A stretch of 64,000 nucleotides of DNA from Chamaecrista fasciculata (Eukaryota; Streptophyta; Magnoliopsida; Fabales; Fabaceae), in contig QANZ01032988.1 in the NCBI GenBank assembly GCA_003254925.1, forward strand, positions 44,711-108,710, in the 5' to 3' direction. This document shows, piece by piece, positions 32,761-46,000 of this stretch. The notes below the pieces were generated by a model. That model was not told the DNA's origin. It did not search any database and worked only from the letters and a program-made list of their open reading frames with translations. The position numbers and the translations under genes are program-made. Position 1 is the stretch's first letter. Each line of letters opens with the position of its first letter.

Positions 32761-34106
32761 ACTTCGCTGTCTTGCGATTATTTCACCTCATTTGACTTTA
32801 CCATTTCTCTGGATATTATTTAAGGACTTTATTTGATTGCTTATATAAGAATAAATTAAGAATTTGTTCTTTAAAATATTATTAATTGATAATTTAATCT
32901 TTAAAAATTAAAATACTTAATTTAGTCTCTAAAAAATTAAAAAACACACTTATTAATTCTTTTTATGGATTAAATAATATATTGCTTTAATCTTTAAGAA
33001 TTAAAATATATATTTTAATATTTCAAAGATTAAATATGTATTATAATTTTTCATGAACTAAATTATTAACTTAGTAAAAATTACTAATTTAATCTTAGTA
33101 TTATCTTATATGCCGATTTTACGCGCCTCCCAAACATGTTAAGCATATGCACTTGTTATTTATCTTGCCCTTTAATAACTTGCTTAAATTAACTAAATTT
33201 CCTTTTGGAGATATATAGATTCTCTTAAAAAAAAAAGAAAAATAAAAATGTAATAAAAAGATATTTAAAAAAAACAGAAAGAAAAACATTTTAATTTATT
33301 CATATGAACTTCTATATATTTTATATGATAAGGTAGCCTATGATTGTCTTAAGCAAATAGTTATTCATCTTCATGTCTACTATCATAATTAGGAATGTCA
33401 CTTTTTGTTTTGATAAGTTATTGATTGCGTATAACATTTTTCTTTTTTGCCTTAATTTAAGTTTTAAGATAGTCTTCTCCTTCATCTTCTCAAGTATAAT
33501 AATTTTGATCCTACACTCATAATTTCTACTCTTCTTGATTTTATTAAAAAATTAATTGTCCAAACACTATCACGAAATCCTTATTTCAATGTGCTTGTTA
33601 CATATTGCAATGTACTTATTGCTTAATGAGTCTAACTAGACATTAGTCATCTCCATTTTTATTGCTATATACCTTTTGTATTTTCTTTCTAATGTTGTCA
33701 AATTTAAAAGAAATTCCATGGGTACAAATTCCTTGATTTTGAATTTTGATTACAAGAATTCGAAGTGGACCTCTGAAATATGAAACAGGGAGAAAGAGTA
33801 ATTAAGAATAATGAATAAATAATTGTATCAGTAATTTTGAATGTAACTTTAGGGGGTAAGAATAAATAATTATCTTCTATGTATTAATAATATTGTTATT
33901 GTATAATATTCTCTGAACAAAATCAATAATTGGACAGTCTCACCCTATTTTATATAAGCAAAATTCAAAATTATTTATCATACTTTTACTCCTATTGGTT
34001 CATTGTCATTTCTATTTGTCTATGATTTAATTTAATTAACAAGTTTGAATTTTATATGTACTTATTTATATCCTTGAACATTTTCCAGAAAAATATATCA
34101 ATTCAG
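32761..34106. other. AT-rich intergenic stretch
   Basis: Low-complexity AT-rich sequence with degenerate repeats of ATTAAATTTAGTCTC type near 32850-33070. No gene seen. Confidence 0.4.
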
Positions 34107-34855
34107 ACATGGAGAACGGCGGAGCCAGGATTTTTAGTTAGGGGTTGATATATTTTTTTGGTCAAAAATTTTTTTTTGGTCTCATGTTTATTTAAAGTTT
34201 TATTTTGATTCTTAATATTTTTTTTGTTCCGTTTTAGTCCTTAATATTTCTTAAAAGTTTTATAATTGATTCATATCTATTGAATTTAGTCATATCTCTC
34301 CTATTAAACCCGAACGCAATGAAATCAGAGCTACGTGTTAAATTTGATGAGTTTTTCTTTACGCAATTGGAGTCATCAGCACACGAGAGAGATATAACCA
34401 CATTCAATAGTTAGGAACCAACAATGAAACTTTTGAAAAACATTAAAGACCAAAGCAGAACAAAAAAAATATTAGGGACCAAAATAGAACTTTAGGTAAG
34501 CATTAGGGATCAAAATAGAATTTTGACCTATTTTTTTTCTACTTATAATCAATTTTATAAGAAAATATATAAGTTGGATAAAAAATTATAAAACATATAA
34601 AAGTATGGAAGGAGATAGTAAAATTGAAGAGATAATAGTATTTAAGTTGATTAAAATATTAAATAATAGAAAGTGATGAGTCATACAATTATAAAGAGTT
34701 AGTAAAATTTGAAATTGATTATACATAGTATATTTGAGGGGGATCAACCACTAAGCTAGCTATAGAAGTATGCTAGTATGGTAAGTAAAATACTACATAT
34801 TATAAAAATTTGGACGAGGGGCTATGCCCCCACTGCCCCCTACTCCTCCATGGAT
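34107..34855. mobile_element. Putative TIR element with a second TIR element nested inside
   Basis: The outer ends, CATGGAGAACGGCGGAGCC on the left and CCCCCTACTCCTCCATGG on the right, are loosely inverted and resemble a common plant MITE end (GGCGGAGCCAGGATTT). Inside, 34160-34533 has ends GGTCAAAAATTT and the complement of AGAATTTTGACC, with mirrored GGTCCCTAATATTTT arms, so it is a separate inverted-repeat element. No ORF. Confidence 0.35.
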
Positions 34856-35481
34856 AGGGATAAAGGTTTTGTTAATTATGATTCTGTATTTTTTATTTTG
34901 TGGAACTGAATTTTTCTATGTGATTATCTACGTAATAAATTGTTATATATATATATAAAGTAAGTTAGGAAATATTACACTTTGCTTGCTTACACTTTGA
35001 TGTTACAAAATTTGTGGTGGGTGTGTTCTTAAGCTAGAACTTTATGATTTTTAGGTCCAGTAATATTAAAAAAATTAGTTTTAACCCCGTGGATTTTCAC
35101 GGGTGAGATTTAAGTTTATCTCATATAGAATATTATGTATAAATTTAACAATTTTTATAATTAAAAGGTAACAAAATTATGTTAATATTGTACTTTTATT
35201 TTTACATGCTAAATTAATCAGGGTGCGACATATTATTTTTTACAAATATATGTACATATTTCTTATACTTATAAATTAATTTTGGTTATCATTCTATATG
35301 ATACACCAAAATAAAATCATAATTTAAATTACTTTGTTTATTAAATATATGAGATTTGTATGTCTTTTGAGTTGATTTTCAAGTTTATTAAATATAGACT
35401 ATTATCTATAAATTTTAACAAATTTTATAATTAAAAGGTAACAAAAATATGTTAATATTGTACTTTTAATTTTATATGCTA

Positions 35482-36234
35482 NNNNNNNNNNNNNNNNNNN
35501 NNNNNNNNNNNNNNNNNNNNNNNNNNNNNNNNNNNNNNNNNNNNNNNNNNNNNNNNNNNNNNNNNNNNNNNNNNNNNNNNNNNNNNNNNNNNNNNNNNNN
35601 NNNNNNNNNNNNNNNNNNNNNNNNNNNNNNNNNNNNNNNNNNNNNNNNNNNNNNNNNNNNNNNNNNNNNNNNNNNNNNNNNNNNNNNNNNNNNNNNNNNN
35701 NNNNNNNNNNNNNNNNNNNNNNNNNNNNNNNNNNNNNNNNNNNNNNNNNNNNNNNNNNNNNNNNNNNNNNNNNNNNNNNNNNNNNNNNNNNNNNNNNNNN
35801 NNNNNNNNNNNNNNNNNNNNNNNNNNNNNNNNNNNNNNNNNNNNNNNNNNNNNNNNNNNNNNNNNNNNNNNNNNNNNNNNNNNNNNNNNNNNNNNNNNNN
35901 NNNNNNNNNNNNNNNNNNNNNNNNNNNNNNNNNNNNNNNNNNNNNNNNNNNNNNNNNNNNNNNNNNNNNNNNNNNNNNNNNNNNNNNNNNNNNNNNNNNN
36001 NNNNNNNNNNNNNNNNNNNNNNNNNNNNNNNNNNNNNNNNNNNNNNNNNNNNNNNNNNNNNNNNNNNNNNNNNNNNNNNNNNNNNNNNNNNNNNNNNNNN
36101 NNNNNNNNNNNNNNNNNNNNNNNNNNNNNNNNNNNNNNNNNNNNNNNNNNNNNNNNNNNNNNNNNNNNNNNNNNNNNNNNNNNNNNNNNNNNNNNNNNNN
36201 NNNNNNNNNNNNNNNNNNNNNNNNNNNNNNNNNN
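35482..36234. other. Assembly gap (753 Ns)
   Basis: A run of N. Sequence to its right (36235 onward) is the interior of the same hAT-like element as at 37379-37982, so the gap probably hides that element's left end and a stretch of Helitron. Confidence 0.98.
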
Positions 36235-36530
36235 CTATGTTAAATTTAAGATGAGTTAATGGGATTTTGGTTTGTAAAAATAATGTATTTAAATCTATTA
36301 AATTTAGTTGGATTTAGATTAATGTTATTGCAAATTATTAAATCTATTAAATTTAATTAAATTTATTAAATTTAATGGAATTTATATTAATATTTTATTG
36401 TATATTTATTAAATTTAATTCGGGGACGGGGACCCCGCGGGGCGGGGGACATACTCCCCGTCCCTGTCCTCGAACTCCATACGGGGTAAAATTTACCCCC
36501 GTCTCTGACCCTGCGAGGAATTTTTCCCTG
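36235..36530. mobile_element. GC-rich-ended hAT-like element, copy 1, cut by the gap
   Basis: Matches 37648-37942 closely, from ctatgtta(a/g)atttaagatg to the GC-rich terminal zone cggggacggggaccccgc. The extreme right end is altered and the left end lies in the N run. Confidence 0.6.
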
Positions 36531-37378
36531 CATAAAATTAATTCATGTATCAATACCATTAATTTAGAATAATTTAAATATAAATTAGTTATTATTTCTA
36601 TTGGTTTGTTTTCCATATTTTCTTCCAAAATCTTATGTCTTTAATTCTTTGATATGCTTCTTGTTGAATAAGAAAACAAATTCCAGTCAACTTTATATAT
36701 AATTATCAACTTAAGTATATTATTTATAAAAGAGTTTCATTAATTTAAAAAGTAATGATCTTTATTATAAGATTGCCATAGTTCTATTTTAGTCTCTCAA
36801 GTTTGTTCAAAGTTTCATTTTGATCCCTTAAGTGTTTGTCATTCCATTTTGATCCTTCAAGTTTCCAAAAAAATTTCAGTTAGTCCTTAACAAAACTTAA
36901 AATTAATTCATGTATCAATAGATCAAGAGTACTCCACATTTAAAATCTATTTTTTTTATAGAGATATATAATTATCAGTTGAACTTTGAATTTAATTTGA
37001 AATATTTTTTCTTGTTTCTTGTTAAACCTTTGATGAGATCCCTCTTTTTAGGACCAAGTAAATGTCATTAACTCCACTTCTTAAATCTATATACATTCAC
37101 AATATTCAAATTCACCACAACACTCACAATATTCAAATCTAGTATTAACCCCGTGGAATTCCACGGGTGATTTTTAAGTTTAATACATATAGATAATTAT
37201 ATAAAAAAATTTAAAAATTACACAATTAACGTGTTACGAAAATATTAACATCGTACTTCTGATATGTACATATTTGTTATACTTATAAAATTTTTTAAAA
37301 TCAATAAATAGTAGAAACCAAAAAATAAATAGTAGCGGTCTATGTTATAATTAAAAATCCAATAGTCAATTGGTCTTA

Positions 37379-37982
37379 AAGATGGCACTCGTGCGGGGCG
37401 GGGACGGATGAAGCTCTCCCCGTCCCCACCCCGCCAAAATTTCCCCTCCCCGTCCCTGTCCCCGATCCCCATTGTGGGACTTTTTTCTCCCCATCCTCGT
37501 TCCCTGTCTCCCAAGTCCCAACGGATCCCCACAAAATTTTTTTAAAAATAATATTACCATTTCTAATTAATTTAAAAATATTCCAATAAAAAATTTAGTT
37601 TGAATTATAAAATTTCATGCAAAAAATAAATTAATAAGTAATTTCCTATGTTAGATTTAAGATGTGTTAATGGGGGTTTTTGTTTGTAAAAATAATGTAT
37701 TTAAATCTATTAAATTTAATTGGATTTAGATTTCTACTATTGCAAATTATTAAGTCTATTAAATTTAGAAAAATTAATTAAATTTAATGGAATTTATATT
37801 AATATTTTATTATATATTTATTAAATTTAATTCGGGGACGGGGACCCCGCAGGGCGGGGGACATACTCCCCGTCCCTGTTCCCGAACTCCATACGGGGTA
37901 AAATTTACCCCTGTCCCTAACCCGCGAGGGATTTTTCCCCGCAAAAGGGATCTCCACCCATTGAAAATTTTGCCATCCCTAA
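37379..37982. mobile_element. GC-rich-ended hAT-like element, copy 2
   Basis: The ends GATGGCACTCGTGCGGGGCG and, reversed, TAGGGATGGCAAAATTTTCA bracket two GC-rich zones of CGGGGACGGGG/CCCCGTCCCC words (37394-37510, 37832-37950) and an AT-rich core. Non-coding. The end sequence GGGATGGCA is shared with many plant hAT MITEs. A clear 8-bp target duplication was not found. Confidence 0.6.
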
Positions 37983-40900
37983 TTAGTCTATGTAAAATAT
38001 TGTTGTGATGAATAGAAAGTATTCACAAATCTTTCATGACTATTTCAAAAAAGTCCAAAAACATCACAAAAATATTGCAGAACATACAACAAATAATTGA
38101 TTATTTAATAAATTTGAAAAATTATTAATTTAAAGTTCTTGCAAAAATGAGAGAATTACGGCTCTGAAAATTAAAGCTCCAAACTGCTATTAATGTAAAA
38201 ATGAATAATAAAATTTATCTTAGAAAATTTAATTAAAAATAAACACACATTAAATGTTTGATTTCATCCAATGGTGAAGATTGGGGTTGCTTAAGAATTA
38301 AGATATAGTAGTTTTTTAAGAAAAACCCTTAAATGTTTAATTTCATTTTTATACATCATTTCCTATCTTTTGGGCACACTTTTATAGACAAAACTTTTAA
38401 TTGTTAATTTATTATTTCAAGAGCTTTAATGTTGAATAATCAAGTAAGATTTATTTTTACATAAGAAGTTCTTTAGGTTTTAGCCTAAAATTAATCGAAT
38501 ATGTATCCAATTATCTCATAAATATGATTTATTTTTAAATAATTTTTGAACTTCTAAATATTATTTAAAATATCCCTATTTATTTCTTGACAAATCTTTT
38601 GAGACTCATTTGTTTTAAAGCAAATAAGTGTCATTAACTTCATTTTCTAAAGCAAGTAAAAACGTCATTAACTTCATTTTTAAAATAAAGTAATATTTTC
38701 CTAAAGAATTATTACTTATTAATGATAGAATTACAATAAAGTATTGAATTTAAAATATTAAAGTATAAAAACTTGTCTCATGTAAATAATAATTTATAAG
38801 CATATTTTCTTGGTCCATGAATATATATAGAGAGAGAAGTTATCATAAGATTGATGAGATATTTCTTTTAATTATACATTCATGTTTGTAATATATTTAT
38901 TAAATACTCATAAAAGTTAAAAAGTAATTATAATAAATAAGTAGGATGAAGGGAAAATTAGACAAATATTTTTGGTGTAAAATAATAAAGAGCTCGTGAT
39001 GTGTAAAATTAAACGAGATTATATTGAATATTTTTAATTAATGTTTAGAATAAGTATATTTAAATTAATTTTTTTTGGCCAAAAATATTTAAATTAATTT
39101 GAATTTTACCTTATTTAATATTTAACTTTTTATAATTACAATCACTATAATTTATAGGAAAGAGAGTGATGTGAATGAGAGAATATTTATAAGGAGAAAG
39201 TTTTTTTTTTTCGTGATATAAAGAGAGAATTGTGTTTAAGCCCTTAAATAATAAATTTGTTTCAGTTTAATCCCAATATTAGCTTGTTAATTCTACATAG
39301 CTTAAGTATTTACTTTAATTCTATATATTGCAAATTCAAAGCACAATTAGTGAGTAATTCCAAGGTTGGTAACAGATCTTTTTCCTGATTTTCTTATAAA
39401 ATTGTCAATAAATATAATGATATAGAGTTTACACTGATTTTTAAATCTGTGATTTTATAATATCTGTGAGAATGATTTAATATCAGAACAATAATCAATA
39501 AATAACAGGAACATAAAATGGTAGTTTTCCTGGAAATACACAACCATACATTAAGTATAGAAAATGTCTGATTTAATTTCATGTTTCTATTAACATCATA
39601 GTCTTCAAAAGAAAAAAAAAAGTAGATAAAATTCTATATTTATTAACAAAGTGGACAACACTATATAATCTTCAACTTCTTGGATGGCTTTAGATTTGTA
39701 GATTCCCAAACTTCACAAGATAATTCTGCACTAACTTCAGTCATTGTAATTTTGGATGTTGTTATCGGTTTTTTAGAGACTTTTTGCATCACAAATTAAA
39801 AAACATAAGAGAAGATAATCATGTAACTAAATTCACTAATTTGAAGTAAAGAAAAACATATAAATGAAAAGATTTCTTGTCTAGTGTATGAACATAAAAA
39901 AAGAAGTAGAACAAATCTGACTTAATTTAAAGAGGCAAGATTTAATAGATACAGAAAGATATAGACAAAAAACAAATAGTAAACATAAAAAGAAAGAGGC
40001 GAAATGTTACCTTTCTTGACCTGTAGAAAATGCAGATTATGAAGCAGTTTATGAATAGAGAAAAACAAATGCTAAACAATAAAAAGAAGAAAAGAAATGT
40101 TACTTTTCTTGACCTTCAAAAAATCCAAATTATGGAGCAATAGAAAGAGAAATGGTTTGTGGAATTAGCAAGGCTGATGACTTTATATAGAATGAGAAAC
40201 ATGGCCATTTTCCCTCCAATAAAATTGAAATCTAGTTGGCAATTAATGCACAAGCAAATTCGAAAAAAAAATTGAAGAAATGTTACAGGAAAAAAAAACA
40301 CCTCAATAGGGAGAGAGAAAAGGGTGATAGAAATAACAAAAGAATGAAGGTTATTGCCTTATTGGTTAATACTTAGGTTCAATAGAAAGGGAGGAATAAG
40401 AAAAGAAGGATGCCTATTGGTTGATGATTAGGTGCGGGAGATAAGTGACAAAAAAAAAACGAAGAGCTCAATAGGGGAGAGAAAGTGAGGAGAAAAAGTC
40501 ATGAGAAGTAATATTTCTATTGGCTGAAATTTAGGTTCGGAGAGAAAGTCAATAAAAATAAGAATAGGATGATTCTATTGGATGAAGACGAAGAATTTAA
40601 TGAGCAAAGTAGTGACAAAAAAAAATTTAGAACCACATGGCAGCTTCTAGTGGCAAGTTGAGCTGCTATATAGATATATATAGATAGTACCAATAATATA
40701 AGTACATTGAACCTGAAATACACATTAATTCTTTTAATGTACATGCTTATTGGAAGATTCTTTTGTCATTCAATTTGTATATTTTATATATAACAATCAT
40801 ATTGGTGAATTTCCACGAAAAATAATTAGATAATTACCTTTAGAATTAGATCATTACCATAAATGTTTGATTAATAAAAAAAAATCCTATATAACCTTTA

Positions 40901-40989
40901 AAAATTTAAATTGTCATCATTGAGAATCTGAAATCAGGTAAAATGAATTTATCTATTTGTTTAATTATGCTTTAATACTTATGTTTAGG

Positions 40990-41300
40990 GACGCAAAAAC
41001 CTCTGGTTGGGCCGAGCCAGGCCAGGCCTCAAGCAGACTCGGAATGCGGCATGATTTCTGTTCAAGCTGGGCCAGGTCAGTGGGCCAAAAAACTTTTTTT
41101 TTTTTAAAAATTTTCTAGAAAAATATTTTAAACTATTTGTATATTTTATATAGGTCAAAGTCCTATTTTGGTCCCTTAGTTAGGCTCAATGTTCCAAATT
41201 GATCCCTCAGTTATTTTTTGTTTCATATTGGTCCCTCAGTTTTCTAAAACTTGGCACAGTTGGTCCCTCAAACGCTTTTCATCTAAAAAAAAAGACAAAA
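40990..41300. repeat. Fragments of dispersed repeats
   Basis: A GC-rich stub at 40990-41090 (GGGCCGAGCCAGGCCAGGCC) looks like one end of a hAT-type element. From about 41153 the sequence GGTCAAAGTCCTATTTTGGTCCC and the following GGTCCCTCAGTT units match, in reverse, 55918-56062. Non-coding. Confidence 0.45.
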
Positions 41301-41544
41301 TTGATTTTTATCTCCTAAAAGTTTGAAATTTTGCATTACAGTCCTTTTTCTATGTAATAGAACAAAAATGTAAGAAAGAAGGGTTTTAGTTGATTTAGCA
41401 CATTTTTCTCCTCCCCGCCCCCCCTCTCTCTCTCTCTCTCCTAAAAAAGTTTGATTTAGCACAATGTAAAACATTAAAGACGAAATTGACAATTAGTATA
41501 AAGTTTGGAGACAAAATTAACACTTGTCATTCCTAAAATTTTAA

Positions 41545-42041
41545 GGGTAAATTGCACTTTTGTACTCTGTTCTATGGTTTCACTTTGATATCATGTTCTT
41601 TCAAAAGTGACATTTTGATACCCTATTCTTTACACCATTAACACTTTGGTACCCAAATTTATTTTTCTGTTAAGTTTTAATGGCGAAGTCGCACATGACC
41701 ATCACGTGTATAGTAAAAACACCCAAATGTCCATTTATCTCTCATTTTTTACGCTAAAACACTAAAAAATCATGAAAAACACCAAAATTCGAAGTGAGAT
41801 GATTTTGAAGTGTTTTATCATTTGAATCATGAAAAATGAGAGGAAAATAGACATTTGGGTGTTATTACTGTGCACGTGATGGTCATGTGCGACTTCGCAA
41901 TCAAAACTTAGCCGAAAAACAAATTTGGGTACCAAAGTGTTAATGATGCAAAAAATAGAGTATCAAATTGTCACTTTTGAAAGAACAAGATACTAAAGCG
42001 AAACTAGTTCATACAACAAAGTACCAAAACATAATTTACCC
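41545..42041. mobile_element. Mutator-like MITE with perfect 9-bp target duplication
   Basis: A 497-bp element starting GGGTAAATTGCACTTTTGTAC and ending with an inverted copy (CATAATTTACCC). It is flanked by AAATTTTAA on both sides (41536-41544, 42042-42050). The inverted arms run about 170 bp, including GTCGCACATGACCATCACGTG. It sits 260 bp upstream of the polyprenol reductase start codon, so it may overlap the promoter. Confidence 0.88.
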
Positions 42042-42049
42042 AAATTTTA

Positions 42050-42302
42050 ATATTTGAAATCGACTAGGGTGGCTAGTGGAATCCGGGTCTAGACTGTGGA
42101 TATAAGAAACGGGTCGGATCTCACCGCACCGATGTGTAGGATCTTCGGTCGCTTTGCTCCTTCGTTTGTTCTACGTTCGCATCGCTTCTTCTTGACGGTT
42201 TCTCAAATCCCCTAATACTTACTTACTTATAGCCTTTTCCTTCTCAACGAAGACGAAGAAGCTTTCTTGACTACTTCGCGTATTTGTCGGTTCTTTCAAA
42301 TC
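42050..42302 (+). promoter_or_regulatory. Polyprenol reductase upstream region and 5' UTR
   Basis: More GC-rich than its surroundings (42085-42200) and CT-rich just before the ATG. No TATA box of good quality is seen. The MITE at 41545-42041 limits unique upstream sequence to about 260 bp. Confidence 0.35.
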
Positions 42303-43031
42303 ATGGAGGTTCGTCTTGTTCTCTTGCTGAGGTTGGCTTGGATTGCTGCTACATTGCCCATAATCCTTGCTTTTATTCCCACAACTAAGCTTGATTGGTT
42401 TCGCCGAGTCTTGTTGGGGTTTGCTAAGAGGGGAAAGATCATGCAATCGTCCACAGTACAAGTGAGTTTAAATTAAAATTATTTGTTTCTGCATTTATTT
42501 CTGTTCAATGCTTTTTTTCATCAGAATTTCTGAGGGTTTGGGTATCTCTCATTTTGCTATTAGAAGGTTTGATTCGAAAAGATTAAAGATTAGAGAGCCT
42601 TGTTTGGGAGTTTTGATAAAAGGTGGACTGGAGTGGAGTGGAAAGAGGGAGTGTTATGTTATGTATTCACAAGGGGTGTTACAATGTCATAAGTGAAGCT
42701 AGATGAGTAGTTTTAGTTTGAAGTGCCAATATTACTCTAACACTGATTCAAAGAAGTTCAAGAAAGTGAAGAATATTTGAATGATAGAGGTGAATCAGTC
42801 ATTGAAAAGGAAAAGAAAAAGAAAAAGAAAACAATGGAGCCATACCATTCCAAATCCTCAATATTAGGAGAGATTTTATATTGGGGTGTGGAATGGAGAA
42901 GAAGGATTTGAGAACCCTTGAAAGTTGTAATTCACTTTTTAACCATCCAAACAAGATTTTTAGTTTTTTGCATCATGATGATGGGCACAGCATTAAATAG
43001 ATCAATGTTATCTTCCCTGTGTTCTAGATAT

Positions 43032-43087
<56 letters not shown>

Positions 43088-46000
43088 TTACACCAAGCGT
43101 AATGGTTTGAAACCACAACAGATAAATGGAGGAAAAAAGTTAAAAAAAAGGCTCACCAAATAATATGTCGTTCAATTGCAGAAGTTCACTGTTCCTCAGA
43201 GATTCTTCTTGCACTTCTATATCATGGCCTCAGTATGGACGACATTCCTTCTTGTTGCAACTTGGATATATGCATACAGAATGGTACCATTAATTGCAGA
43301 GCCACATGCTTACTATACTATTATCAGCTACTTGACAGGTGGTTCTAGTATAAAACTCGATTCAACTAAAATACAACAGAGATATGCAGTATGGCAATCA
43401 GTTTTTCTTCTTTTGCTAATGGAAGTTCAAGTCCTGAGACGTCTTTATGAATCGATATATGTATTCAACTACAGCCCCTCAGCTCGCATGCATATCATGG
43501 GTTATTTTTCCGGACTCTTGTAAGTTTCTTGATGTGTCTTTCTTATTTTACTTGACTTGCAAAACTTCTTTATTTTCCTTTGTTCTTAACTGCTGTAATG
43601 TTTTAAGAGGTATATTTTTTATGAACAATGCATTTCTGGTTGCTTGATTTCTTATGAGTTCTTTGGATTCTAACTATTTACCTTCCAATAGGTCCGAGTA
43701 GCTGTAGTTAAAATTAAAGCAATGTTTTGTAAGCTTATTTCAATTAAAAGCATACACATCTAACATAAACTTGAGGTTTTTGAAATGAAGTACCCTTACA
43801 TACATATAGTCTTGCCTTGGATTAAAAGATATTCAAAAAGTGCTATGATTTTCTTGTATATTAGTTTCCCTAGGTCAAATTGCGTTCACAGTTTAAATCG
43901 TAAGATGGGCATGCCAAGGTCCTAAGATTGTGAATTTCAATTGCCTGTTGTATTCGTTAAATTCAGGTTCCATCTTGGTAGAAGAACTTGTATTTTTAGC
44001 ATAAGGCAACATGCAATGAATGTGCTTTTTAGATAAGAAAAGATTAAGAAAGAAAAAGGCTCTATATTAAAATTCAATGAGGGATATGACGTAACCCTTT
44101 TACCAGAAATTTCATATTTGGATCCACCTTGATGCACTGAACTCAAACAGAAACAGAATAAAAACTACAACAGGATGTTAAAACTGAGAAGAGGATAGAA
44201 GACCTCAAATTGGAATAGCTAGCTAATTCCATTAGCTGTCTCACTTGTGAACTATATTCTATGTTATTGTAGCTCTAAATTAACAGTTATCTGTACTTGA
44301 GGCAAAAATGTCAAATAGAGATTATTGATTTTCTCACTTTTCTGAAGCTAGTTTTTACATAGCAGCACCACTATCGCTTTGCTGTGATTTTGCACTAGAG
44401 GCGTATGAATTTACAGCAAAACTGGTGGCTGAATTCATTGTCAAAGGCAAGGGTCAGATGCCTGAAACTGAATTAGAATTCTGGGAATTTGTAAATCCTC
44501 TCCTCAAGCTTGGATGGATGCAGTGGATTGGTGCTGCTGTTTTTTTATGGGGTTGGATTCATCAGTATCGTTGCCACGCAATTCTTGTATGTATCATCTT
44601 ACTTGATTGGCTTATTATTTTTAGGCTTGTGAATCATTACATCAAAGGGTTTCACTTAGGCATTTTGATTGCCATGGCATTATATCAAAGGAGCATGACT
44701 CTTGCTGTTAATGACATCTGTTTCCATTTGACTGACTTTAGTATACTAATAATAATGAGAAAAATCATATTTTAGTCCTCTTCAGATATAGTGACTTTCA
44801 ATTTAGTCTGTCAAAGATTATTACTGTCAATTTATTTCCTCACAGATGAAACTCCTTTCAATGTTACCCTTGTACCCAAATTTCTTTCATTCTTAATGAC
44901 TAAATTAACATGAGATCACTTTCATACTCAAATTTCTATGTAAGTAAAAACTTCTAAAAGAACCATCAAAATATAAATAAAATTTGGATATAAGAGTGAC
45001 ATTGCAAGGTGATGTTGCAAGACCAAAATGGGTATTTTTTTTATAATATATTCACATAGAAACATGTACTATATATACACAAGACTAAACGTATTTATAT
45101 TGAATGTACACTTCTCAGCTACTTCGTTAATTCAACTCTCAACTACTTACATAACACATAACACTACCCCTCAAGTTGGAGCATAGATGTTAATCATGCC
45201 CAACTTGTTACAATTGCTATCAACCCCTACCCTATTTAAAGTTTTGATAAAGATATCTCCTAATTGATCACCGAATTTAATATGTGCTGCGTGGAGATTA
45301 TCTTTTCTTTAATCTTTTCACGAATAAAGTGACAATCAATTCCAAAATTCTTTGAATTTTGTCAGGGCTCGCTTCGAGAGCATCCAAAACAAGCAGATGA
45401 ATATGTAATCCCACATGGTGACTGGTTTCAATTTGTCTCCTCTCCACACTATCTTTCAGAAATTGTAACTCTCTCTCTCTCTCTCTCTTCTCTTGTTCAT
45501 TGTTTCGTTGTTTGGGACTGATTCTGATACTGAGTGAACTTGATATTTGACAATGATGAAGGTTATATATGCTGGTTTTGTGATTGCTGGTGGAGGAGCA
45601 AACCCTACAATCTGGCTACTCTTTGCTTTTGTGGTAATATTTTGTTTACAGAGATAAAGCAGATGTCAGCCATTTAAATAAAAGGCTAAAGTTGTGTAAT
45701 GTTCCTTATTTCTTTAATAGGAAACATGGACAAAGATATTTTGTATAACCATTCATGTTAAAAGAGAGGATATGATAGTAGAGAGAGAACATAAATAAAG
45801 TTTAGGCTAAACTTTAGTCACTTTACATAAGTTTCCCTGAACTTTTCAAAGTGACGGAATATCACGTGAACTTCTGATTTTATGCAAAAGATCATTTTTG
45901 TCAAAGATTTTCATTGGAAAAAAAAATCATGTTTCTTTATAATTTGATTATTGTTGTTGTATTTTACAATGATCTAAACTGAAAATTAATTATTGCCATA

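Larger units (their letters stand above)
35075..40684 (-). mobile_element. Non-autonomous Helitron (boundaries include alternative 3' end at 37139)
   Basis: The 5' end on the minus strand at 40684 follows host A and starts TCTATATATATC, then AGCAGCTCAACTTGCC, a usual plant Helitron start. A 3' end at 35075 is CTAA before host T, preceded by a hairpin with arms CCCGTG and CACGGG (35086-35103). A second hairpin with a perfect 18-bp palindrome (37149-37166) and terminal CTAG lies at 37139, so either a 5.6-kb element or a 3.5-kb one next to a second copy is possible. No Rep/helicase is seen. A short open tail near 39660-39790 on the minus strand (ending KKLKII) could be captured sequence. Confidence 0.65.

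Noticed and set aside
35476..36243. 255-codon open frame of unknown residues
   Set aside because: It is the run of Ns in the assembly gap.
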